NCBI RefSeq assembly: GCF_010093385.1
Contig: NZ_PDWV01000036.1
Location: forward strand, 1 to 42,204
DNA length: 42,204 bases
Source of the DNA: Pseudoxanthomonas mexicana
GTDB taxonomy: Bacteria > Pseudomonadota > Gammaproteobacteria > Xanthomonadales > Xanthomonadaceae
Direction of reading: 5' to 3'
Shown here: piece by piece, positions 17,406 through 25,988 of the stretch
Numbering within the stretch: the first letter of the stretch is position 1
How the letters are laid out: every line of letters begins with the position of its first letter
The notes under the pieces: generated by a model
Databases searched by the model: none
What the model was told of the DNA's origin: nothing
What the model saw: the letters and a program-made list of their open reading frames with translations, nothing else
Program-made: the position numbers and the translations under genes

Positions 17406-17780
17406 GTGGAAATTTTCATCGATGGCGAACCTTTCTGGTGCGCTGCCGACGCTTTTTTCCTTGTCATGGCACAAAAGAGCATCGGCTTCGAAGAAATTCT
17501 CTTCGTCATGGCACAGAAGAGCAGCGCCATCGATGAAAATTTCACCGTCATGGCACATCCATGCTTCGACGTCGAAGAAATTTTCTTTGTCATGGCACTC
17601 CAGAGCGACGGCAACGCACCCAATAGGTTCGCCATCGGAGAAATTTTCTTCGTCATCAAACGAAAATGCCTTGATGGCGAAGTTCTTTTCTTCGTCATCT
17701 CACCTGAGGGCATCGCTGGCGCGTCGGAAGAACGTGCCAGCGGGCAAGATGTCCTTGTCATGACGCATGGAAATCTTGCG
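17406..17780. repeat. Degenerate 42-base tandem array, open on both strands
   Basis: Seven units begin at 17406, 17448, 17490, 17532, 17574, 17637 and 17679. All are exactly 42 bases except the fifth (63 = 42+21). A decayed eighth lies near 17740-17780. The core is GAAGAAATTTTCTTCGTCATGGCAC. Translated on the plus strand (frame of 17358-17927, 189 codons) each unit gives a 14-residue repeat like EEILFVMAQKSSAI. The minus strand is open too (17935-17369, 188 codons) with AMTKKISSTSKHGC-type repeats. The GC content is about 48% by my count over 17401-17700, against about 70% around it. No ribosome site or promoter decides the strand, so I cannot say whether it codes for protein. I do not recognise it. 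Confidence 0.8.
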
Positions 17781-17928
17781 ACGGCGGAGGCACCCCCCAT
17801 CCCCGAGCCTGCGGACCGGGCCGGAGACAACGCGTACCGCGAGGGGAGGCTCCACGACCTCCGGCACCTGGAAGTGTTGACTTCCGGCACCTCACGGAAG
17901 GGCGGGCAGCTCCGAAGATGTGCGTGAA

Positions 17929-17943
17929 CCGACACGGTGTCGG
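17929..17943. promoter_or_regulatory. 15-base palindrome before the membrane-protein gene
   Basis: CCGACACGGTGTCGG is a perfect dyad 21 bases upstream of the ATG at 17965. It may be an operator or a hairpin covering the ribosome site region. A smaller hairpin, GGAAGT-GTTG-ACTTCC, lies near 17869-17885. The GC-rich stretch 17781-17928 shows no other feature. Confidence 0.35.
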
Positions 17944-17964
17944 CGCCTCCCGGACCCTTGCCCC

Positions 17965-18474
17965 ATGACGCAGATCCTCACTCACACGCCCCTCTGGGTC
18001 TTCGGCCTGTTCTTCGGTCTGGTCTACCTGGGTTACCTGCAGAGCAGGACGCGCCAGGTCTCGCGCGGCCGCCTCATCGTGCTGCCACTCGCCATGCTGG
18101 CCTGGTCGCTGTACTCGGTCTGGTCGACGTTCGACGCCCACCTCACCGCGTTGGCCGCCTGGGCCTGCGCATGGGTCGCCGTGGTGGTCATCGGCCTGGC
18201 GTGGGTGCCGTCGCGTCGTGTTGCCTACGACGCGTCGACGGCGCAGTTCACGGTGCCCGGCAGCTGGATGCCGCTGGCGCTGATGATGGGCATCTTCTTC
18301 TTCCGGTACGCGGTGGCCGTGATCCATGCCACTAACCCGGACGTATTCGGGACGACGACCGCAGTCGTTGTGGTCGCCGGTACGTACGGGCTCTTCAGCG
18401 GAATGTTCATGGCCCGCGCGCTGCGGGTGCTGGCGGTGATGAAGTCGCAGCGGCTGGTGGAGCGGAACGCCTGA
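17965..18474 (+). CDS. Integral membrane protein of unknown function
   Basis: A 169-residue protein with about five hydrophobic segments: around 10-25 (LWVFGLFFGLVYLGYL), 37-52, 63-85, 100-120 (GSWMPLALMMGIFFFRYAV) and 130-150. Short Arg-rich loops (SRTRQVSRGR) follow the positive-inside rule. The start at 17965 was chosen over an upstream in-frame ATG at 17920 because the extra residues are polar and Arg/Pro-rich. The family is not recognised with certainty; uncharacterised inner-membrane proteins of this size are common in xanthomonads. Confidence 0.75.
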   Translation: MTQILTHTPLWVFGLFFGLVYLGYLQSRTRQVSRGRLIVLPLAMLAWSLYSVWSTFDAHLTALAAWACAWVAVVVIGLAWVPSRRVAYDASTAQFTVPGSWMPLALMMGIFFFRYAVAVIHATNPDVFGTTTAVVVVAGTYGLFSGMFMARALRVLAVMKSQRLVERNA

Positions 18475-18605
18475 GGGCGAACGGGTCGGCGTGAGTCGGC
18501 GACCCCCAGCCTGTTAACCTACAACGGGCATCGTCGACGCTCATGAATCTATTGCGGGTACTACGAGTGGAAAATCTTGCATAGTTTCTGGAGCCGATCG
18601 CTGAC

Positions 18606-18971
18606 ATGTTCATTATTGATGCGCTCTTCCGCAGCTTCTACTTCTTGACGTCCAAGACTGATGTAGAAGGGGAGCCGAACGTATTTTCAGCCTGGATGCT
18701 GATGTCGGGCGTCCAAGTCATCAATCTTATGACGCTGAATTTTTTGGTCATGTACCTTGACGAGGCGCCTCTGTTTGAAGGGAAAGTTAGCCATCTGGTG
18801 GTCGGGGCTATCGTCTTTGTCGCCAATGCTCTGTATGTTTTCTTGCAAGGTGAGCGTGCCTGTGAAGGTGGCCAAGGTAGAAGCCCAGTTCTGGCAGCTT
18901 GGTACGCAGGGTCGTCGTTTCTAGCAATGATCGTTGTTATGGTGTTGCTGATATTCCAAGCTGCGGATTAG
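18606..18971 (+). CDS. Small orphan membrane protein in an AT-rich patch
   Basis: A 121-residue protein with three likely membrane helices (about 28-50, 62-80 and 95-118), a short polar N-terminus (MFIIDALFRSFYFL) and an acidic loop (YLDEAPLFEGK). Codons are AT-rich compared with neighbours; the first 360 bases are about 49% GC by my count. The 131 bases before it are similarly AT-rich and have no clear ribosome site. It looks recently acquired. No family is recognised. Confidence 0.62.
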   Translation: MFIIDALFRSFYFLTSKTDVEGEPNVFSAWMLMSGVQVINLMTLNFLVMYLDEAPLFEGKVSHLVVGAIVFVANALYVFLQGERACEGGQGRSPVLAAWYAGSSFLAMIVVMVLLIFQAAD

Positions 18972-19032
18972 GCCAGGGCCATAGAGTGACGCGAGCCTGC
19001 GAATCCTTACGTCCCGTTCGCGGACGGCATGC

Positions 19033-19066
19033 GACGTTGGGGTTCACTTCGTTCACCCCAACCTAT
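19033..19066. repeat. GTTGGGGT...ACCCCAAC dispersed hairpin repeat
   Basis: GTTGGGGT (19036-19043) and ACCCCAAC (19055-19062) form an 8-base stem around a TCACTTCGTTC loop. This resembles the widely scattered GTTGGG(T/G)TTCGCTTCGCTCA-(A/C)CCCAAC repeat seen in many proteobacterial genomes. It lies at the edge of the rearranged locus, 26 bases from the fused gene's stop, and could also act as its terminator. Confidence 0.55.
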
Positions 19067-19091
19067 GCAGATAGCGAACGCTTGAAGCCGC

Positions 19092-20739
<1,648 letters not shown>

Positions 20740-20740
20740 G

Positions 20741-21253
20741 TCAGACCGTTCCTTCCAGATCGGTGCGCATGCGCGCGCCGTGCGCGAACACGCCGGACAG
20801 CACGAACAGCAGCAGTACCGCGAGCCAGGGGGTCGGCGACAGGCCGGTCATCTTCCCCGGAAGCGCCGCCGCCCCCGAGATCGCCAGCACCGCCAGCCGC
20901 ATCAGCTCGATCGTCAGCACGCTCCAGGCGATCGCACTCAGTCGCTGCGCATTCGAGGCAACGAAGGCATCGCCGCCGCGCACCGTGTCGACGATCGCCA
21001 GCAGGCGTCGCAGGATCGTATGCACGATCACGGCGCAAACGATGCCGATGACCATGATGGCGCGCAGGCCCAGCGGCGCCTGCGGGGACATCGTGGCCAG
21101 ATCGAACCCCAGCGGCTTCCAGGGCCAGCCCTCGACGAAGAAGCTGGCGCACAGCAGGCTGATGATGATGGCCGCGTAGCCGAGGTTGATCACGGTCAAC
21201 CCGAGGATCAGGGGGCGGGCGGCGGCAAGGGCTCGGGCGGGCATGCGGCTCAT
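20741..21253 (-). CDS. DUF2975 integral membrane protein
   Basis: A 170-residue protein with four membrane helices: around 12-40 (LILGLTVINLGYAAIIISLLCASFF), 62-85, 105-130 and 138-160. The loop LRRLLAIVDTVRGGDAFVASNAQRLSAIAW is the DUF2975 signature region. The family is paired with XRE regulators and its function is unknown. A GGAGAT ribosome site precedes the ATG, and the promoter region contains an extended dyad. Confidence 0.88.
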   Translation of the reverse strand: MSRMPARALAAARPLILGLTVINLGYAAIIISLLCASFFVEGWPWKPLGFDLATMSPQAPLGLRAIMVIGIVCAVIVHTILRRLLAIVDTVRGGDAFVASNAQRLSAIAWSVLTIELMRLAVLAISGAAALPGKMTGLSPTPWLAVLLLFVLSGVFAHGARMRTDLEGTV

Positions 21254-21274
21254 CGGCGATCTCCAGTGGATATG

Positions 21275-21307
21275 TTGTTAAACGATACGCCACGTATCGA
21301 AAAACAA
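21275..21307. promoter_or_regulatory. 33-base dyad, probable operator of the DUF2975-XRE operon
   Basis: TTGTT (21275-21279), AAA, CGATACG (21283-21289), CCA, CGTATCG (21293-21299), AAA, AACAA (21303-21307): both the inner 7-base arms and the outer 5-base arms are perfectly symmetric around CCA. It lies 22-54 bases upstream of the DUF2975 ATG in an AT-rich stretch that must hold the promoter. Confidence 0.7.
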
Positions 21308-21436
21308 TAAATATGCTGGAAGTCACGCCGCGATGGGGCTACGCCTGCCGGAGTCACTGGGTGATGTGAGGATGCGTGCGATGCGGCAGGTTCATCGCGT
21401 CCTCCCGCCTGTGCGGGTGGCCAGGCGCTGAAGCGA

Positions 21437-22951
21437 TCAGCCCTGCATGCTGCCGGTGTCCAGCCACCGCTGGTGCCACGACAGCGCCTCCGGCAGCAGG
21501 TGCGGGGTGTGCTTGCCGTAGCTGTGCTGCAGGGCGCGGTCGAAGTAGTCCTGCAACGCATCGCGATAGTCGGGATGGACGCAGTTGGCGATCAGCGTGT
21601 GCGCGCGCTGCTTGGGCGTCAGGCCGCGCAGGTCGGCCAGGCCCTGTTCGGTGACGATCACCGACACGTCGTGCTCGGTGTGGTCCACATGGCTGACCAT
21701 CGGCACCAGCGCCGAGATGCTGCCGCCCTTGGCGGTGCTGGGGCTGAGGAACACCGACATGAAGCCGTTGCGGGCGAAGTCGCCCGAGCCGCCGATGCCG
21801 TTCTGGATACGGCTGCCCATCACGTGGGTGGAGTTGACGTTGCCGTACAGGTCGGCCTCGATCATGCCGTTCATGCCGATGCAGCCGAGCCGGCGCACCA
21901 GTTCGGGATGGTTCGACATTTCCTGCGTGCGCATGATGATGCGCTCGCGGTAGAAGGCGATGTCGCGCTTGAACGCCTCGTTGGCGGCCGGGCTCAATGC
22001 GAAGCCGGTGCAGGAGGCGACGTCGAGCACGCCTTCGCGCAGCAGGTCGAGCATGCCGTCCTGGATGCCCTCGGTGAATGCGGTCAGGCCGCGGAACCCG
22101 CTCTTGGCCAGTCCCGCCAGCACGGCATTGGGGATGTTGCCCACGCCGGACTGCAACGGCAGCAGGGTAGGCGGCAGGCGGCCAAGGGCGACTTCGTGCT
22201 TCAGGAATTCGATCAGGTGGCCGGCGATGCGTTCGCTGGTGGCATCGATGGGCGTGAACGGGCTGTTGCGGTCCGGCCCATGCGTGCGCACCACGGCGAC
22301 GATCTTGTCTGGATCGCAGCGCAGGGTGGTGTCGCCGATGCGGTCGTGCACGTGCTCCATCGGGATCGGCTTGCGGTGCGGCGGCAGCGCGGTGCCGTAG
22401 TAGATGTCGTGCATGCCTTCCATGCCGGCGGGCTGCCAGTCGTTGACCTCCACGATGACCTTGCTGGCCAGGTCCAGCCAGGTCTTGTTGTTGCCGATCG
22501 ACGTGGAGGGCACCAGCGTGCCGTCCTCGCGGATCGCCGAAACTTCCACCACCGCGGTATCGATGGGGCCGTAGAAGCCGAACCACACGTGCTGCGCCAC
22601 GTGGCTCAGGTGGATGTCGATGTAGTCCAGCGTGCCGTCGTTGATGCGCTTGCGTGCGTCCGGATCGCTCTGGAACGGCATGCGCAGGGCGATGGCGTCG
22701 GCCTTGGCCAGGGCGCCATCCAGTTCCGGCGCGGTGGAGGCACCGGTCATCAGCTTGATCTGGAACGACTGGCCCGCGGCGTGCGCCTGCTCGATGCGCG
22801 CGGCCAGCGCCAGCGGCACCGCCTTCGGATAGCCTGAACCGGTGAAGCCGCTCATGGCCACCGTCTCGCCGGGCTGGATCAGGGCGGCGGCGTGGTCGGC
22901 ATCGACCACGCGGTCGCGCAGGCCGGCATGGCGGATTCGGTCTTCTTGCAT
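21437..22951 (-). CDS. Succinate-CoA transferase / acetyl-CoA hydrolase family
   Basis: A 504-residue cytosolic enzyme. Family relatives (AarC of Acetobacter, Cat1 of Clostridium) move CoA between succinyl-CoA and acetate. GETVAMSGFTGSGYPK (27-42) and MTGASTAPELDG lie near the N-terminus; SGVGNIPNAVLAGL (268-281) forms the oxyanion side. Glu294 in FTEGIQDGM falls at exactly the AarC catalytic position. GSGGSGDFARN-type and [16 protein letters not shown] blocks follow. The ATG at 22951 gives normal length; the open frame upstream is a GC shadow. Its 3' end is duplicated at 19092-19430. Confidence 0.92.
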   Translation of the reverse strand: MQEDRIRHAGLRDRVVDADHAAALIQPGETVAMSGFTGSGYPKAVPLALAARIEQAHAAGQSFQIKLMTGASTAPELDGALAKADAIALRMPFQSDPDARKRINDGTLDYIDIHLSHVAQHVWFGFYGPIDTAVVEVSAIREDGTLVPSTSIGNNKTWLDLASKVIVEVNDWQPAGMEGMHDIYYGTALPPHRKPIPMEHVHDRIGDTTLRCDPDKIVAVVRTHGPDRNSPFTPIDATSERIAGHLIEFLKHEVALGRLPPTLLPLQSGVGNIPNAVLAGLAKSGFRGLTAFTEGIQDGMLDLLREGVLDVASCTGFALSPAANEAFKRDIAFYRERIIMRTQEMSNHPELVRRLGCIGMNGMIEADLYGNVNSTHVMGSRIQNGIGGSGDFARNGFMSVFLSPSTAKGGSISALVPMVSHVDHTEHDVSVIVTEQGLADLRGLTPKQRAHTLIANCVHPDYRDALQDYFDRALQHSYGKHTPHLLPEALSWHQRWLDTGSMQG

Positions 22952-23046
22952 GGCAGGGGGCTTCCGGAAAACGAAACGGCAATTATCGCGCGCGGCGACG
23001 GTGTCGCAGGATACGACCTTCGTGGCAGCCCGCGATTTGCGCCGGA

Positions 23047-23592
23047 TCAATGCCCGGCGGCGTCCATCCACGGCGGGCGCTGCTTCGCGGCGCGGCGGTA
23101 GGCCGGGCAGTCCTGGCGGTGCGCGCCGGGCAGATAGCCCAGGCTCATCAGGAACTCGCCGGTGATCTCGCCCCCGGTAAAGCGGAAGGTCTTCTTGAAC
23201 AGTTTCACCCACTCCGCCTTCGGCAGCGGATGGTGCGCGTCCAGCCAGGCCGCGAAGCCGCCGTGGGTGTCGCGCAGTTGCTGGATGACCCGGGCATTGT
23301 GGATGGCCGCCTCCACCTTCAGGCGGTTGCGGATGATGCCGGGGTCGGCCAGCAGGCGGGCGCGGGCGCGTTCGCCATAGCGGGCCACGCGGTCCACATC
23401 GAAACCGCTGTAGGCGGCGCGGAACCCGTCGCGCTTGCGCAGCATGGTTTCCCAGCTCAGGCCGGCCTGGTTGATCTCCAGCAGCAGGCGTTCGAACAGG
23501 ACCGCCTCCTCGCGCTGCGGGAAGCCGTACTCGTGGTCGTGGTAGGGGCCATGCAGCGGATGGCCGGGGGCGATGTCGCAATAGCCAGACAT
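23047..23592 (-). CDS. tag: DNA-3-methyladenine glycosylase I
   Basis: A 181-residue base-excision repair enzyme that removes 3-methyladenine from DNA. The zinc ligands of the Tag fold are present as Cys5, His18, His158 and Cys162 (GAHRQDC), with Glu39 and Trp47 in LLEINQAGLSWETML. The ATG at 23592 is required to include Cys5. A TAGAAT hexamer (23624-23619) upstream could be its -10. Divergent from yqgE. Confidence 0.95.
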   Translation of the reverse strand: MSGYCDIAPGHPLHGPYHDHEYGFPQREEAVLFERLLLEINQAGLSWETMLRKRDGFRAAYSGFDVDRVARYGERARARLLADPGIIRNRLKVEAAIHNARVIQQLRDTHGGFAAWLDAHHPLPKAEWVKLFKKTFRFTGGEITGEFLMSLGYLPGAHRQDCPAYRRAAKQRPPWMDAAGH

Positions 23593-23691
23593 GGGGCGTG
23601 CCGATGGGAAGTCGCGCGATTCTAGGGCCGGTTGCGGATAGCGTGTGTCCTCACCGGCGCGGGCTGCGCGGGCACGGGCTAGAATGGTGGC

Positions 23692-24633
23692 ATGCAAGAC
23701 GCCGCCACCCCCTTGGCCAACCAGCTGCTGATCGCCTCGCCGGCGCTGTCCGATCCCAACTTCGCGCGCAGCGTCACCCTGATCTGCCAGCACGACGACG
23801 ACGGCGCCATGGGCGTGATCGTCAACCGCGCGTCGGAGTACACGCTGGGCGAAGTGCTGCGGCAGATGAACCTGGCTTCGCAGGATCCGCGCCTGGACGA
23901 CCAGGTGGTACTGGCCGGCGGTCCGGTGCATCCGGAGCGCGGCTTCGTGCTGCACGACAGTGCGCGCGCGTGGGAGTCCACGCTGGAAGTCGCCGACGGC
24001 CTGTTCCTGACCACCTCGCGCGACATCCTGGAGGCGATGGCCGCAGGCGACGGCCCCGCGCATGCCGTGGTGGCGCTGGGCTGTGCCGGCTGGGGCGCCG
24101 GCCAGTTGGAGTACGAACTGGGCGAGAACAGCTGGCTGACGGCGCCGGCCGACGCCGAGCTGCTGTTCGCGCTGCCGCTGGAACAGCGCTGGCAGGCCGC
24201 CGGCCAGCGGATCGGCGTGGACATGACCCGCCTGACGGACTACAGCGGCCACGCATGGGCGCGCGCCGCGGCCCGCCGACGTGGTCTCCACGGCCGTCGG
24301 CGGAAGATGGCGCGCACGGGATCGGGCGGGGGCAGCAGGCATGAAGCTGGACGGCACCGTACTGGGATTCGACGTGGGCGCCCGCCGCATCGGCGTGGCC
24401 GTGGGCAGCGCGTTCGGTACCGGCGCACGCGCACTGGCCGTCGTCGACGTGCACGGCCATGGGCCGGACTGGCCCGCCATCGACAGGCTGCATGCCGAAT
24501 GGAAGCCCGACGGCCTGGTGGTGGGCGACCCGATGACGCTGGACGGCGGCGACCAGCCGATCCGCAAGCGCGCCCACGCCTTCGCCCGCGAACTGCGCGC
24601 GCGTTACCACCTGCCGGTGGTGCTGGTGGATGA
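23692..24633 (+). CDS. yqgE: YqgE/AlgH family protein with lost stop codon
   Basis: Residues 1-188 are a complete Yqg[38 protein letters not shown] at the start, [16 protein letters not shown], and the canonical end TDYSGHA. The codon where the family stops (24256-24258) is TGG instead of TGA. The frame therefore continues 125 residues more, Arg-rich and unlike any domain, through the first two thirds of ruvX in another frame, and stops at 24633. Either this is a real C-terminal extension, a recent stop-loss, or a base error. The YqgE family's function is unclear. Confidence 0.85.
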   Translation: MQDAATPLANQLLIASPALSDPNFARSVTLICQHDDDGAMGVIVNRASEYTLGEVLRQMNLASQDPRLDDQVVLAGGPVHPERGFVLHDSARAWESTLEVADGLFLTTSRDILEAMAAGDGPAHAVVALGCAGWGAGQLEYELGENSWLTAPADAELLFALPLEQRWQAAGQRIGVDMTRLTDYSGHAWARAAARRRGLHGRRRKMARTGSGGGSRHEAGRHRTGIRRGRPPHRRGRGQRVRYRRTRTGRRRRARPWAGLARHRQAACRMEARRPGGGRPDDAGRRRPADPQARPRLRPRTARALPPAGGAGG

Positions 24634-24790
24634 GCGCACAAGCTCGGTCGAGGCGGCGCAACGCTTCGCCCTGGATCGCGCGGAAGGGCGCAAGCGCCGT
24701 CGCGATGCCGTCGCGCTGGATGCCGTGGCGGCCGCCGTCATCATCGAACGCTGGCTGGCCGCACCGCAGGACGCGACCCAGTTGACCTGA
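24341..24790 (+). CDS. ruvX: Holliday junction resolvase-like RuvX (YqgF)
   Basis: A 149-residue RNase H-fold protein, partner of YqgE in most gammaproteobacteria. The acidic residues are Asp11 ([15 protein letters not shown]), Glu in [12 protein letters not shown] and Asp in [24 protein letters not shown] is a family block. In E. coli the enzyme takes part in 16S pre-rRNA 5' processing. The ATG at 24341 gives family length; an upstream GTG at 24281 is less likely. It overlaps the extended yqgE frame by 293 bases. pyrB follows after 20 bases. Confidence 0.94.
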   Translation: MKLDGTVLGFDVGARRIGVAVGSAFGTGARALAVVDVHGHGPDWPAIDRLHAEWKPDGLVVGDPMTLDGGDQPIRKRAHAFARELRARYHLPVVLVDERTSSVEAAQRFALDRAEGRKRRRDAVALDAVAAAVIIERWLAAPQDATQLT

Positions 24791-24810
24791 CTCTTCCCCG
24801 AACTCACTCC

Positions 24811-25755
24811 ATGACCCCACAACTCGATTCCGATGGACGCCTGCGCCACCTGCTGACCCTCGACGGCCTGCCGCGCGAGACCCTTTGCCGCCTGATCGAC
24901 CGCGCCGGCCAGATCCGCGACGCGGCGCTGGGCCGCACGCCACGGCGGCAGGTGCTGGACGGCACCACCGTGTGCACGCTGTTCTTCGAGCCGTCCACGC
25001 GCACCCGCAGCTCGTTCCACATCGCCGCGCAGCGGCTGGGTGCGGACGTGCTGAACTTCGACGCGTCCACCTCGTCCACGCGCAAGGGCGAGACGGCGCG
25101 CGACACGCTGCGCAACCTGGAGGCGATGGGCGTGCGCGGCTTCATCGTCCGCCACGCCGAGGACGGTGCGGTCGCCGCGCTGGCGGCCGAAGCGGGCGAG
25201 GGCACCGCGCTGGTCAACGCCGGCGATGGCCGCAGCGCGCACCCGACGCAGGGCCTGCTGGACATGATGACCATCCGCCAGGCCAAGGGCGCGGACTTCT
25301 CGCGGCTGAAGATCCTGATGGTCGGCGACGTGAAGCACTCGCGCGTGGCGCGCTCGGACCTGCATGCGCTGCGCACCCTGGGCGCGGGCGTGATCCGCGT
25401 GTGCGGGCCGCAGTCGCTGCTGCCCGACGACGGCACGCTGTCGGGCTGCGAGATCGGACAGGACTTCGACGCGATGCTCGACGGCGTCGACGTGGTGATG
25501 ATGCTGCGCCTGCAGCGCGAGCGCATGGAAGAAGGGCTGATCGCGTCGCTGGAGGCGTATCACCGCGACTATGGCCTGACGGCCGCACGCCTTAAGCGGG
25601 CCGCGAAGGATGCGGTGGTGCTGCACCCGGGTCCGATCAACCGCGGCGTGGAGATCACCGACGAGGTGGCCGACGGTCCGCAGTCGCTAGTGCTGCGCCA
25701 GGTGAGCAATGGCGTCGCCATCCGCATGGCGGTGCTGGAGATGCTGCTGGGCTGA
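24811..25755 (+). CDS. pyrB: Aspartate carbamoyltransferase catalytic subunit
   Basis: A 314-residue enzyme that joins carbamoyl phosphate to aspartate in pyrimidine synthesis. The carbamoyl-phosphate site FFEPSTRTRSSF has S62-T-R-T-R66; NAGDGRSAHPTQGLLD and MVGDVKHSRVARS lie mid-protein; LHPGPINRGVEI and the closing VSNGVAIRMAVLE are intact. No pyrI or pyrC gene follows, so it is either class B/C or has its partner elsewhere. Normal order yqgE-ruvX-pyrB for gammaproteobacteria. Confidence 0.97.
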   Translation: MTPQLDSDGRLRHLLTLDGLPRETLCRLIDRAGQIRDAALGRTPRRQVLDGTTVCTLFFEPSTRTRSSFHIAAQRLGADVLNFDASTSSTRKGETARDTLRNLEAMGVRGFIVRHAEDGAVAALAAEAGEGTALVNAGDGRSAHPTQGLLDMMTIRQAKGADFSRLKILMVGDVKHSRVARSDLHALRTLGAGVIRVCGPQSLLPDDGTLSGCEIGQDFDAMLDGVDVVMMLRLQRERMEEGLIASLEAYHRDYGLTAARLKRAAKDAVVLHPGPINRGVEITDEVADGPQSLVLRQVSNGVAIRMAVLEMLLG

Positions 25756-25821
25756 GCCCAGGGATTCGCGGTCGTTTTTCGCGATCCGGCCGCGCACTCC
25801 CGCGTGCGCCAGGGAAGCCGC

Positions 25822-25927
25822 CGTCATCCCGGCGAAAGCCGGGACCCAGCGCCTTTGATGCTGCCAATGAAGTCCTTGGGTTCCGGCTTTACCCGTCATT
25901 CGGCTGTCTGGAGCCGCCGGAATGACG
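25822..25927. repeat. CGTCATCCCGGCGAAAGCCGGGA-type repeat with inverted ends
   Basis: CGTCATCCCGGC at 25822-25833 and GCCGGAATGACG at 25916-25927 form inverted ends (one mismatch) of a 106-base element, with a GGCGAAAGCC inner hairpin. The sequence belongs to a repeat seen dispersed between genes in many proteobacteria. It sits between the convergent pyrB and diguanylate cyclase genes and may help terminate both. The rest of the 233-base gap shows nothing else. Confidence 0.65.
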
Positions 25928-25988
25928 ATGCCGGGGCCGAGGGCGAAGCGGCAATCCACGCCTGCCCGTGCGCCTCCCCGCGCGATGC

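Noticed and set aside
17406-17780. CRISPR array
   Set aside because: Units follow each other directly with gradual divergence and no conserved repeat alternating with unique spacers; no cas gene is near.
20741-21253. Classical toxin-antitoxin pair (XRE regulator with small partner)
   Set aside because: The partner is a four-helix DUF2975 membrane protein known from regulator pairs; no toxin fold is seen.
21437-23581. Extended 714-residue CoA-transferase
   Set aside because: Residues before 22951 are Arg/Pro-rich and antisense to tag; family members start at the chosen Met and catalytic Glu then falls at 294.
23047-24567. 506-codon minus frame that includes tag and continues upstream
   Set aside because: Upstream part is antisense to yqgE and ruvX with shadow composition; tag is complete from 23592.
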